This document shows positions 7,664 to 14,952 of a DNA stretch of 64,000 nt, piece after piece. The stretch is from Nocardioides humi (GTDB taxonomy: Bacteria; Actinomycetota; Actinomycetes; Propionibacteriales; Nocardioidaceae), in the NCBI RefSeq assembly GCF_006494775.1, contig NZ_CP041146.1:5332001-5396000 (forward strand). Direction: 5' to 3'. Under the pieces are notes generated by a model. That model was given only the letters and a program-made list of their open reading frames with translations. It had not been told where the DNA came from and searched no databases. How positions within the stretch are numbered: the first letter of the stretch is position 1; each line of letters opens with the position of its first letter. A program made the position numbers and the translations under genes.

Positions 7664-8661
7664 GCGCGCAGACGACGACCCGGGGCATCCTCGGCACCGG
7701 CATCGAGGAGGGCCTCCTCCTCAAGCCGGTGACCTACCCGTGGGCGATGGAGCTCTACGACCAGGCGGTCGCCAACACCTGGTTCCCCAACGAGATCCAG
7801 CTGGGGGAGGACCTCGGCGACTTCGAGCGGATGAGCGAGGACGAGCGGCGCGCCCTCACCTTCCTGATGAGCTACTTCAACCCCAACGAGCTGCTCGTCA
7901 ACAAGGCGCTGGCGTTCGGCGTCTACCCCTACGTCAACGCGGCGGAGTGCCACCTCTACCTCGCCAAGCAGATGTGGGAGGAGGCCAACCACTGCATGTC
8001 CTTCGAGTACGTCCTGGAGACCTTCCCGATCGACCGCGCGGCGGCGTACGACTCCCATGTCACGGTCCCGTCGATGGCCGCCAAGGAGGCCTTCGAGATC
8101 CGGTTCATCAAGCGGATGACCGAGCAGACCCTCGACATCACCACGACCGAGGGCAAGCAGGACTTCGTGCGGAACCTGATCGCCTACAACGTGATCCTCG
8201 AGGGGATCTGGTTCTACTCCGGGTTCATGGTGGCGCTGAGCTTCCGGCAGCGGAACCTGCTGCGGAACTTCTCCTCGCTCGTCGACTGGATCGTCCGCGA
8301 CGAGTCGCTGCACCTGAAGTTCGGCATCAACCTGGTGCTGACCGTGCTGGAGGAGAACCCCGAGGTCGCGACCGAGGAGTTCGCCGCCGAGATCAAGCAG
8401 ATGATCCTCGACGCGGTGGAGATGGAGGAGGCCTACAACCGGGACCTGCTGCCCAACGGCATCCTGGGGCTCAACGCCGACTACATCAACCAGTACGTCA
8501 AGTACCTCGCCGACCGGCGCCTCGACGAGCTCGGGTTCGGGGCGCACTACGGCGTCGCGAACCCCGCCAAGTGGATGGCGACGGCCAACGACACCCTGCA
8601 GCTGGTCAACTTCTTCGAGTCGATCAACACCTCGTACGAGGTGAACGCGAAGCAGGGCTGA
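7660..8661 (+). CDS. nrdB: class I ribonucleotide reductase beta subunit with Phe at the radical-Tyr site (class Ic-like)
   Basis: The 333-residue metallocofactor subunit pairs with NrdA. Ligands expected from the family are E77 (NPNELLV), E108 and H111 (EEANH), then the Glu of LEGIW and the Glu and His of RDESLH. The residue four after H111, where E. coli has radical Tyr122, is F115 (HCMSF), and the first ligand is Glu (E77, 31 before E108) instead of Asp. Both features match the Mn/Fe class Ic enzyme of Chlamydia trachomatis, which also has the F-x-Y pattern here. GTG 7660 is chosen because it overlaps the nrdA stop (GTGA). An AraC-type nrdS, present in Streptomyces, is absent. Confidence 0.93.
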   Translation: MSAQTTTRGILGTGIEEGLLLKPVTYPWAMELYDQAVANTWFPNEIQLGEDLGDFERMSEDERRALTFLMSYFNPNELLVNKALAFGVYPYVNAAECHLYLAKQMWEEANHCMSFEYVLETFPIDRAAAYDSHVTVPSMAAKEAFEIRFIKRMTEQTLDITTTEGKQDFVRNLIAYNVILEGIWFYSGFMVALSFRQRNLLRNFSSLVDWIVRDESLHLKFGINLVLTVLEENPEVATEEFAAEIKQMILDAVEMEEAYNRDLLPNGILGLNADYINQYVKYLADRRLDELGFGAHYGVANPAKWMATANDTLQLVNFFESINTSYEVNAKQG

Positions 8662-8671
8662 GGCGGGCGCG

Positions 8672-9139
8672 ATGTCCTGCATGGGATTCCTGTCGCCGCA
8701 GCAGCGGGCAGCCCTGGCGGCGTCCTCGCGCGAGGACGCCGGCGGGGCGCCGCTCTCGTCGTTCGCGTCGCCGCCGGCGAGCGAGGGCAAGGTGCAGCGG
8801 GTGCGCCTCCTGGCGGGCTCGGCCGACCCGGTGATCCGGGAGAGCGCCGCGCTGTCCTACCACGCGCCGCCGGATGTGCTGGTCGCCCTCGCGGCCGACC
8901 AGCAGGTCGGCGTACGACGCTGCGTCGCCCGCAACGAGCACACGCCGGCGGGCCTGCTGGTCCGCCTGGCCGCCGACGCCGACGCGACGGTCCGCGGCTG
9001 GGTGGCCGCGCATCCCGCGGTGCCGGACGGGCTGCTGACGGTGCTCGCCAGTGACCCCGACCCGACGGTCCGGGCGGTCGTGGCATGGGCGGAGGGCTGG
9101 GAGCGAGGGGGTGATCTAGTTGCAAATCAATTGCAGTAG
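8672..9139 (+). CDS. leucine-rich-repeat-variant (LRV)/HEAT-like repeat protein
   Basis: This 155-residue protein starts 10 bp after nrdB. From about residue 35 it is built of helical repeats of about 24 residues with the LRV pattern L-LA-D-D-VR-VA-P ([51 protein letters not shown]). Such repeats bind proteins or nucleic acid; no enzyme motif is seen. No LRV Fe-S cysteine cluster is evident. Co-transcription with nrdAB is likely from spacing. The last codons run through the Nur-type box of the following sod gene. Confidence 0.7.
   Translation: MSCMGFLSPQQRAALAASSREDAGGAPLSSFASPPASEGKVQRVRLLAGSADPVIRESAALSYHAPPDVLVALAADQQVGVRRCVARNEHTPAGLLVRLAADADATVRGWVAAHPAVPDGLLTVLASDPDPTVRAVVAWAEGWERGGDLVANQLQ
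9121..9135. promoter_or_regulatory. Nur-type box upstream of sod
   Basis: TGCAA-ATCAA-TTGCA is a perfect match to TGCAA-N5-TTGCA, the operator of the nickel-responsive Fur-family repressor Nur of Streptomyces, which represses Fe-superoxide dismutase (sodF) when nickel is available. It ends 45 bp before the sod ATG. A further CAATTG half-site lies at 9151-9156. Confidence 0.65.
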
Positions 9140-9180
9140 CGTGGAGAACGCAATTGTCTCCGACGTCCCTGGAGGACCCG

Positions 9181-9798
9181 ATGGCCGACTACACGCTGCC
9201 CGACCTGCCCTACGACTTCGCCGCCCTGGAGCCCTACATCTCCGGCGCGATCATGGAGCTGCACCACGACAAGCACCACGCGACGTACGTCAAGGGGGTC
9301 AACAGCACGATCGAGCAGCTCGCCGAGGCGCGGGAGCAGGACTCCTTCACCCACCTCACGGGCCTGGAGAAGACCCTGTCCTTCCACCTGGGCGGGCACA
9401 TCAACCACTCGATCTTCTGGCCGAACATGTCGCCCGACGGCGGCGACAAGCCCACCGGCGAGCTGGCGCAGGCGATCGAGGAGTACTTCGGCAGCTTCGA
9501 CAGGTTCCGCGCGCAGTTCCAGGCCAACGCGCTGGGGATCCAGGGCTCGGGCTGGTCGATCCTCGCGTGGGACACGCTCGGCCAGCGGCTGCACATCGTG
9601 CAGCTCTACGACCAGCAGGCCAACCTGCCGGCCTGCCTGGTCCCGCTGCTGATGCTCGACATGTGGGAGCACGCCTACTACCTGGACTACCGGAACGACA
9701 AGGCGGCGTTCGTTGCGCAGTGGTGGAACATCGCCAACTGGGCCGACGTGCAGCAGCGCTTCGAGCAGGCCCGGGCGCAGACGCCGGGACTGGTCTGA
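9181..9798 (+). CDS. sodA: superoxide dismutase (Fe/Mn family)
   Basis: This 205-residue cytosolic enzyme dismutates superoxide. The metal ligands are visible: the first His in MELHHDKHH (H28), the His of [13 protein letters not shown], and the Asp and His of DMWEHAYY. The ATG at 9181 is preceded by GGAGGA and gives the standard N terminus ([15 protein letters not shown]). The Nur-type operator just upstream suggests it is the Fe enzyme that is silenced when a Ni-SOD is available, as in Streptomyces, but metal choice cannot be read from sequence alone. The stop overlaps the next ATG (TGATG). Confidence 0.95.
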   Translation: MADYTLPDLPYDFAALEPYISGAIMELHHDKHHATYVKGVNSTIEQLAEAREQDSFTHLTGLEKTLSFHLGGHINHSIFWPNMSPDGGDKPTGELAQAIEEYFGSFDRFRAQFQANALGIQGSGWSILAWDTLGQRLHIVQLYDQQANLPACLVPLLMLDMWEHAYYLDYRNDKAAFVAQWWNIANWADVQQRFEQARAQTPGLV

Positions 9799-10061
9799 TG
9801 AGCGGCGACGAGCGGCGCACCCAGTTGGCGCCCGTGGTCGCCGCCGCGCAGCGGGTCGCCGGCATCGTCGCGGCGCGCGGGCGCGGCGACGCCGAGGGCG
9901 CGCGCGAGCTGCTGCTCAGCTTCGACGACGACCGCGAGCTCGCGGGCGGTGCGCTGCTCGTCGCCGAGCTGAGCCTGGGCCTGCTGCGGCGCGAGACCGG
10001 CGAGTCGCTCGACGCGTGTGTGCGGGACCTGTGCGTCGAGATGGAGACCGCCCTGCGCTGA
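9798..10061 (+). CDS. hypothetical protein, 87 aa
   Basis: A short gene coupled to sod (TGATG overlap). The product is predicted to be all-helical and acidic ([20 protein letters not shown]..., with LLLSFDDDRELAGGALLVAEL in the middle). I do not recognise a family. Codon use and the tight overlap support that it is real. Small helical proteins of this kind are frequent in actinobacteria, and no function can be given. Confidence 0.6.
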   Translation: MSGDERRTQLAPVVAAAQRVAGIVAARGRGDAEGARELLLSFDDDRELAGGALLVAELSLGLLRRETGESLDACVRDLCVEMETALR

Positions 10062-10110
10062 GGGCCCGGCCTCGGGCGGAGGGCGGCGATGGACGAGAGG
10101 AGAGGACGGG

Positions 10111-10902
10111 ATGACGGTCGCATTCGTCTTCACCGCGCTGGCGGGCGCGGCGACGGCGCTGGGCGGACTGGCCGCGGTGCACCGCTGGGTCCGCAGTGAC
10201 ACCGGCCTGGCGGCGGCGCTCGGCTTCGCGGCGGGGGCCATGCTGCTGGTGTCGGTCGCCGAGATCGTCCCGAAGGGGGCGCACGATCTCGCGCCGTCGC
10301 TCGGGGTGCGCGAGGCGTGGGGGGCGACCCTGGCGCTGGTCGCGCTCGGCTCGGTCGGCACCGCGCTGCTCCAGTGGCGCGCGGCCGCCGGCGCCGAGCG
10401 GAGGCGCCGGCGCGGCGACCGGAGCGATGCCGACCCCGACCGCCGGCGGCTGCTGCGCAGCGGCCTCGTCGTGGCGGTCGCGGTGAGCGCCCACAACCTG
10501 CCGGAGGGCCTCGCGACCTTCGTCGCGACCGTCGACGATCCCAGCGCCGGCGCCGCGGTGGCGATCGCGATCGCGATCCACAACGTGCCTGAGGGAGTCG
10601 CGGTGGCCGCGCCGTTCTACGGCGCCGGCGTCGGCCGGGGCAGGGCACTCGCGGCGGCGACGCTCTCGGGGCTCGCCGAGCCCGTGGGCGCGGTGCTCGG
10701 CTATCTCGTCCTGATCGCGCTGCTCCCGCCGTCCGCCTACGCCGTCATCTTCGGCCTCGTCGCCGGCGTGATGCTGCACATCGCCGTCACCGAGCTGCTC
10801 CCGAGCGCCCGCCGCCTCGCCACCCTCCGCGCGGTCGCGACGTCGTTCGCCGCCGGCGCCGGCACCATGGCGCTGAGCCTCGCGCTGCTCCGCATCGCCT
10901 GA
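10111..10902 (+). CDS. ZIP-family divalent metal transporter
   Basis: A 263-residue inner-membrane protein with about eight hydrophobic segments. The two metal-site helices carry the ZIP signatures HNLPEGLATF (TM4) and HNVPEGVAVA (TM5), as in ZupT, which imports Zn2+, Fe2+ and Mn2+. The segment between TM3 and TM4 is Arg-rich and charged rather than His-rich. The ATG at 10111 follows GGAGAGGA. It may be co-transcribed with sod; supply of a metal cofactor is a reasonable but unproven link. Confidence 0.85.
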   Translation: MTVAFVFTALAGAATALGGLAAVHRWVRSDTGLAAALGFAAGAMLLVSVAEIVPKGAHDLAPSLGVREAWGATLALVALGSVGTALLQWRAAAGAERRRRRGDRSDADPDRRRLLRSGLVVAVAVSAHNLPEGLATFVATVDDPSAGAAVAIAIAIHNVPEGVAVAAPFYGAGVGRGRALAAATLSGLAEPVGAVLGYLVLIALLPPSAYAVIFGLVAGVMLHIAVTELLPSARRLATLRAVATSFAAGAGTMALSLALLRIA

Positions 10903-10925
10903 GCGGGCCGAGCCGACCGGTCCAC

Positions 10926-11714
10926 TCAGCCGAGTCCCCGGACGAGGTAGACCGCGGCGAGAGCCAGCGCGACGAGGCCCAGCAGACCGGTCAGCCGCGC
11001 CTCGTCCAGACGTCGGTGCCAGCCGGCTCCGACGTACCCTCCGACCAGGCCGCCGAGGCCGCACGCGATGCCGAGCGTCCAGTCGGGTGCGGCGGCGCGG
11101 TCGCCGCCGGTTGCGAGGACGGCGAAGGTGAGGGCGCCGACGAGCGAGGTGACCAGGGTGGATGCGAGCGCCGCCGGCGCGACCTTGGCGACCGGCAGCC
11201 CGCGGGCGACGAGGAGCGGCGCCAGGATCGATCCGCCCCCGATGCCGTATACGCCTCCCACCACGCCGACCACGGCTCCGGCGACGGCGATCGACGCGCC
11301 CGTGACGGGCCGTGGCGCGGGATCCGCCGGTGTCGTGCGCCGCAGCGAGCGGCGGACGAGCCAGCCTCCGATCGGCAACAGCACGGCTGCGGCGACCAGT
11401 CGGAACGAGCGTGCGTCGGGCACGACCTGGACGCGCAGTACCGCGCCGAGGACGACACCGGGCACGGTGCCCACCAGCATCGGCGTCGTGAGCGCCCCGG
11501 GATGCTGACCGGCGCGGTGGTAGCGCCACAGCGCGCCCGGCGCGGAGACGACGTTGAACAGGAGGTTCGTCGGCGTGACGGCGGGGTTGGGGACCCGCAG
11601 CACGTCGAGCTGCACCGGGAGCAGGAACACGGCGCCGGACACGCCCACCGGCGCCGTGACGGCGGCGATGAGCGCTCCCGCGACCAGTCCGACCGCGAGC
11701 GTCGCCCCATCCAC
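10926..11714 (-). CDS. TauE/SafE-family sulfite/organosulfonate exporter-like membrane protein
   Basis: The 262-residue protein has eight or so hydrophobic stretches and two internally similar halves typical of TauE/SafE: an N-terminal half with NLLFNVVSAPGALWRYHRAG and a second half with GVVGGVYGIGGGSILAPLL, the glycine-rich signature. The family moves sulfite, sulfoacetate or related anions; substrate cannot be predicted. The start is GTG 11714. It is convergent with the ZIP gene (23 bp between stops). Confidence 0.82.
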   Translation of the reverse strand: MDGATLAVGLVAGALIAAVTAPVGVSGAVFLLPVQLDVLRVPNPAVTPTNLLFNVVSAPGALWRYHRAGQHPGALTTPMLVGTVPGVVLGAVLRVQVVPDARSFRLVAAAVLLPIGGWLVRRSLRRTTPADPAPRPVTGASIAVAGAVVGVVGGVYGIGGGSILAPLLVARGLPVAKVAPAALASTLVTSLVGALTFAVLATGGDRAAAPDWTLGIACGLGGLVGGYVGAGWHRRLDEARLTGLLGLVALALAAVYLVRGLG

Positions 11715-11757
11715 ACAGCGATCCTCGCATGAGCAGGATCGTCAGGCTCGCGGCCGC

Positions 11758-12711
11758 TCAGTCCGACGGCGGCTTGGCGGCGTACATCGCCTGGTCGGCG
11801 CGGTCCAGGACCTCCTCGAAGGTCTCGCCCGGACCGGCCTGGGCGACGCCCGCCGTCCAGTCGTACGGCGAGCGCGCGGCCGCCTCGGCCAGCAGCTCCC
11901 GCGCCAGGTCCTCCACGAGGCCGGGCAGCACCATGACGAACTCGTCACCGCCGACCCGCCCGATCCGCCAGCCCCGGTCCGCGAGCTCCGCCCACGACGC
12001 CGTGACGGCGCGGATGAGGTCGTCGCCGGCGCCGTGACCCGACCGGTTGTTCACCTCGCGCAGGCCGTCGATGTCGATCATCGCGACGCACAGCGGCCTG
12101 CCCCGGCGCCGCGCGCGGGACAGCTCCTGCTCGGCGGACTCGACGATCCCGCGGCGGTTGAGCAGGCCGGTCAGGGGGTCGGTGTGCGTGAGCCGGTCGA
12201 CGCGCCGGTGCAGGAGGCCGAAGGCCTCGGCGGCGAGGACCGTCTGCAGCAGGGTGGACAGCACGCCGCTGGTCAGGGCCTGCTCGCCGCGGCCGAGCAC
12301 GACGGCGGCCCAGCACAGCGCCCCGGTGTAGACCACCGCGCGGCCCGCGACGGGGTGCAGCAGCCAGCTCGCATAGGCGCCGATGATCGGCAGCACGGCA
12401 CCGTTGGTCAGCGCGGCCACGTCGACGTCGGTCCGCCAGCTCAGACCCGCCACCACCCCGACTTGGAGGGTCACCATGACCAGCGCCTGGCTGCGGGTGA
12501 ACCGCGTGCGGCGGACCAGCGCGAACACCGCGCACGCCGCCGCGGCGACGGCGAGGGTGCCGAGGAGCCAGCGGGGGTTGTTGCCCGGCGACCACGCCAG
12601 CAGGGCGACACCCAGCATCAGCGCGCCGCCGAGGTACATCGCCGTCGTGGCGACGACGAGGGTCGGCAGGTCCCGCAGATACGCCGGCCCGCGACCGCGG
12701 CGCGTGTTCAT
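11758..12711 (-). CDS. membrane-anchored diguanylate cyclase (GGDEF)
   Basis: This 317-residue protein has an N-terminal region with about five or six hydrophobic helices (residues 15-150) followed by a GGDEF domain (about 155-317). The active-site loop reads RVGGDEFVMV, and the upstream DPLTGLLNRRG block is intact, so it should make c-di-GMP. No I-site RxxD is evident five residues before GGDEF. The start at ATG 12711 gives a basic N terminus before the first helix. It lies 44 bp upstream of the TauE gene on the same strand. Confidence 0.88.
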   Translation of the reverse strand: MNTRRGRGPAYLRDLPTLVVATTAMYLGGALMLGVALLAWSPGNNPRWLLGTLAVAAAACAVFALVRRTRFTRSQALVMVTLQVGVVAGLSWRTDVDVAALTNGAVLPIIGAYASWLLHPVAGRAVVYTGALCWAAVVLGRGEQALTSGVLSTLLQTVLAAEAFGLLHRRVDRLTHTDPLTGLLNRRGIVESAEQELSRARRRGRPLCVAMIDIDGLREVNNRSGHGAGDDLIRAVTASWAELADRGWRIGRVGGDEFVMVLPGLVEDLARELLAEAAARSPYDWTAGVAQAGPGETFEEVLDRADQAMYAAKPPSD

Positions 12712-12751
12712 CGACCCGTCCCTCCCGACCCCGCCTGAGTCCATTCTCGGA

Positions 12752-13678
12752 CTAGCGCACCGTCGAGCGTAGGGACACCGCCCTGGCGGTGGGCGGGATC
12801 GCCAGGACTCGGGCGGGATCCGGAGCCGGGATCCCGGCGAGGCCGGGGTGGAGGATCGAGGCCAGCGCCTCGACGCCGTCGACGATGCGGGGGCCGGGCC
12901 GGGCGAAGGAGGCGTTGGCGTCGACCGCCCAGACGGGAACGCCGGGGAAGTGGTGTGCGACGCCCGCCGCCAGCTCGGCGCTCGCGTCGAGGTCGTACCC
13001 GCAGGGCGCGCACACGACGACGTCGGGGCGGGTGGCGACGGCGGCCGGCCAGGTCGTGCGGACCGACTTCGCGCCCGTCGTACCCAGCACGGGGTCGCCG
13101 CCGGCGAGCTCCACCATCTCCGGGATCCAGTGCCCGGGCGCGAACGGCGGATCGGTCCACTCCAGCACGAGCACCCGCGGGCGCGGAGCGCCGGCAACGG
13201 CCTCGGCCACGATGGCCAGGCGCTCGCGCAGACCCGCGACCCAGGCGTGGGCGGCCGCGGCCCTCCCGGTGCGCTCGCCCAGGAGCACGACGGACGCGAG
13301 CACGTCCTCGATCGTGTGCGGGTCGACGGTGAGGACGTCGGCGCGGCAGCCCAGGTAGGCCAGCGCGTCGTCGACCACGGCGACGTCCACGGCGCACACC
13401 GCACAGAGGTCCTGGGTGACCACGAGGTGCGGGTCGAGCTCGGCCAGCGCGTCGGCCCGCAGGTGGTAGAGGTCCTCCCCGCGACGCAGCGCCGCGGCGA
13501 CGAACGCGTCGATCTCCCGCGGGGACAGGCCCTCCGGCATCGCCGAGGTCGACACCACCCGGCGCTCCCGCGCCTCGGCGGGGAAGTCGCACTCGAAGGT
13601 CACCCCGACGACGTCCTCGCCCGCACCGAGCCCGAACAGGATCTCGGTCGTCGAGGGAAGCAGTGAGACCACGCGCAT
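12752..13678 (-). CDS. cobalamin-binding periplasmic-binding-fold protein (BtuF-like), no signal peptide
   Basis: A 308-residue protein of the BtuF/FecB fold: N-terminal lobe starting RVVSLLPSTTEILFGLGAG, VTFECDFP, then HLVVTQDLCAVCAV and a long connecting helix (VASVVLLGERTG), C-terminal lobe with VLVLEWTDPPFAPGHWIPEMVELAGG. This subfamily is usually annotated as cobalamin-binding. It begins MRVVSLLPS with no signal peptide or lipobox, so as annotated it would stay in the cytoplasm. No BtuC/BtuD genes are next to it. The window also has a B12 riboswitch at nrdA, but no link can be drawn. Confidence 0.75.
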   Translation of the reverse strand: MRVVSLLPSTTEILFGLGAGEDVVGVTFECDFPAEARERRVVSTSAMPEGLSPREIDAFVAAALRRGEDLYHLRADALAELDPHLVVTQDLCAVCAVDVAVVDDALAYLGCRADVLTVDPHTIEDVLASVVLLGERTGRAAAAHAWVAGLRERLAIVAEAVAGAPRPRVLVLEWTDPPFAPGHWIPEMVELAGGDPVLGTTGAKSVRTTWPAAVATRPDVVVCAPCGYDLDASAELAAGVAHHFPGVPVWAVDANASFARPGPRIVDGVEALASILHPGLAGIPAPDPARVLAIPPTARAVSLRSTVR

Positions 13679-14004
13679 GATGCGATGGTAGGCAACCGCG
13701 GGGGACCGGCCGCTCCGCGCCGTCCCGGGAGTCGTGCGGCTACCCTGTCGTCCGACAACTCCATAGCTGCCCAGCGCAGGGGAAGCCGGTCGGAAGCCGG
13801 CGCTGACGCCTCGCGGGCGAGCATCGTACCTGGGTGCCGATGAACTCCTCGATGATCGTCACCGACCCGCTGCCCCCGCGCTCTGGGCCGAGATCGGGGG
13901 CCCACGCCCTCGCCGACCGGGTCGAGGCGCGTGGCACCCGCCGCACGTCCCGGATCGCCACGGCGGCGAACCGGATCAGCGGCCGGTAGGCGCGAAGGGC
14001 GGCG
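13679..14004. other. 325-bp intergenic region with no confident gene
   Basis: Both neighbours are on the minus strand. On the plus strand a TACCCT-like -10 (13741-13746) is followed by GGGGAAGCCGGTCGGAAG and CCGGCGCTGACGCC (about 13779-13809), which resembles the core of a cobalamin riboswitch but lacks the rest of the consensus. A 49-codon plus-strand frame (13840-13989, MNSSMIVTDPLPP...) follows; I cannot support it as a gene. No terminator is evident. Confidence 0.4.
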
Positions 14005-14598
14005 TCAGGCCTGCGAGGCGGGGACCGAGTCGGCGCCGTGGTCGACGGCCTCGAGCAGGGCGCCGATGAAGGCCGGCAGGTCGTCGGGCTTGCGGCTGGT
14101 GATCAGGTTGCCGTCGGTGACGACGCGCTCGTCGACCCAGGTGGCGCCGGCATTGCGCAGGTCCGTCTGCAGGCTCGGCCACGACGTGAGCGTGCGGTCG
14201 CGGACGACGTCCGCCTCCGCGAGGGTCCAGGGGGCGTGGCAGATCGCGGCGACGGGCTTCGCGGACTCCATGAAGGCGCGGACGAAGGCCACGGCGCCGG
14301 CGTCGGTGCGCAGGGCGTCGGGGTTGGCGACGCCGCCGGGCAGCACCAGGGCGGCGTACGACGACGGGTCGGCGTCGGCGACGGTGACGTCGATCGGCCG
14401 CGTCTCGGACTTGTCGAGGTGCTCGAAGGTCTGCGCCTCACCCGGCTGGGTGCTGATCAGCACGGGCTCGTGGCCGGCGTCGGCGACGGCCTGCCACGGG
14501 TCGTCGAGCTCGACGCGCTCGATGCCCTCGGGGGCGACGAGGAAGGCGACCTTGCGCGGGGTGGTGGGGTCGGTGTCGGGGGTGACGGTCTCGGTCAT
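14005..14598 (-). CDS. PfpI/DJ-1 family protein (type 1 glutamine amidotransferase-like)
   Basis: This 197-residue protein of the DJ-1/PfpI superfamily has the nucleophile-elbow motif AAICHAPW (Cys near residue 115), the upstream glutamate of GIERVELDDPW, and the downstream TSWPSLQTDLRNAGATWVDE block typical of the YhbO/PfpI branch. Family members are proteases, glyoxalase III or putative deglycases; which applies here is open. ATG 14598 gives a 22-residue lead before the first strand (VAFLVAPEGIE). Nothing upstream suggests co-transcription except the small gene at 14627-14818. Confidence 0.85.
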   Translation of the reverse strand: MTETVTPDTDPTTPRKVAFLVAPEGIERVELDDPWQAVADAGHEPVLISTQPGEAQTFEHLDKSETRPIDVTVADADPSSYAALVLPGGVANPDALRTDAGAVAFVRAFMESAKPVAAICHAPWTLAEADVVRDRTLTSWPSLQTDLRNAGATWVDERVVTDGNLITSRKPDDLPAFIGALLEAVDHGADSVPASQA

Positions 14599-14626
14599 CG
14601 GCTCCTCCTGCGAGTCGCGGGGGCGG

Positions 14627-14818
14627 TCAGGGGTTGTCGCGACGGTGGCGCGGGTCGAGCGGGTCCGTCGGCTCCATCGGGTCGGGCTCGAAGCGCTCGG
14701 TGTCGTGGGCGACCTCCTCGTTGCGCCGCCGGTCGGCGACGAAGGCCCAGACCAGGCCGAGCACGATGAAGGCGGCGACCACGACGCCGAGGATCAGCCA
14801 AGCGGGTGACATGTCCAT
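14627..14818 (-). CDS. small single-pass membrane protein, 63 aa
   Basis: One hydrophobic segment (WLILGVVVAAFIVLGLVWAF, residues 7-26) is followed by an acidic, Pro/Asp-rich tail ending DPLDPRHRRDNP, a layout typical of small actinobacterial membrane proteins of unknown role. ATG 14818 is chosen because the longer frame upstream runs through the 21-bp tandem repeats and has no hydrophobic sense. It lies 28 bp upstream of the pfpI-like gene on the same strand. Confidence 0.6.
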   Translation of the reverse strand: MDMSPAWLILGVVVAAFIVLGLVWAFVADRRRNEEVAHDTERFEPDPMEPTDPLDPRHRRDNP

Positions 14819-14849
14819 GCCGCCCCGGTACCCGGCCGGGCCGGCGGCA

Positions 14850-14912
14850 GTCGCCGACACACCGCAGCCAGTCGCCGCCACACCGCACGCGGTCGCCGAC
14901 ACACCGCACGCG
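14850..14912. repeat. three tandem copies of a 21-bp repeat
   Basis: GTCGCCGACACACCGCAGCCA (14850-14870) recurs at 14871-14891 and 14892-14912 with one to three changes (main core GTCGCCGACACACCGCA). The array lies between the divergent small membrane gene and furA, and ends 5 bp before the FurA operator. Confidence 0.85.
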
Positions 14913-14916
14913 AAGT

Positions 14917-14931
14917 CTTGACTGATTCAAG
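14917..14931. promoter_or_regulatory. FurA operator at the furA-katG promoter
   Basis: CTTGA-CTGAT-TCAAG is a perfect inverted repeat that overlaps the -35 of the furA promoter, the position of the autoregulatory FurA/CatR site in mycobacteria and Streptomyces. Confidence 0.65.
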
Positions 14932-14945
14932 AAAAGTGGCATGCT
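14918..14945 (+). promoter_or_regulatory. furA-katG promoter
   Basis: TTGACT (14918-14923), 16 bp, CATGCT (14940-14945). Transcription starting about 7 bp after the -10 would begin at or next to ATG 14953, so the furA mRNA is probably leaderless, as known for mycobacterial furA. Confidence 0.5.
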
Positions 14946-14952
14946 GGGGGAC

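Noticed and set aside
11554..12738. 394-codon plus-strand open frame
   Set aside because: It lies antisense to the GGDEF cyclase gene, which has clear domain motifs; the translation is repetitive Arg/Asp/Gly.
13840..13989. 49-codon plus-strand frame as a riboswitch-controlled gene
   Set aside because: No ribosome site, no recognisable family and the putative riboswitch is itself doubtful.
13931..14809. 292-codon plus-strand open frame
   Set aside because: Shadow of the PfpI-family gene and the small membrane gene on the minus strand, both with clear features.
14850..14912. CRISPR array
   Set aside because: The units are directly contiguous with no spacers and no cas genes are present; it is a plain tandem repeat.
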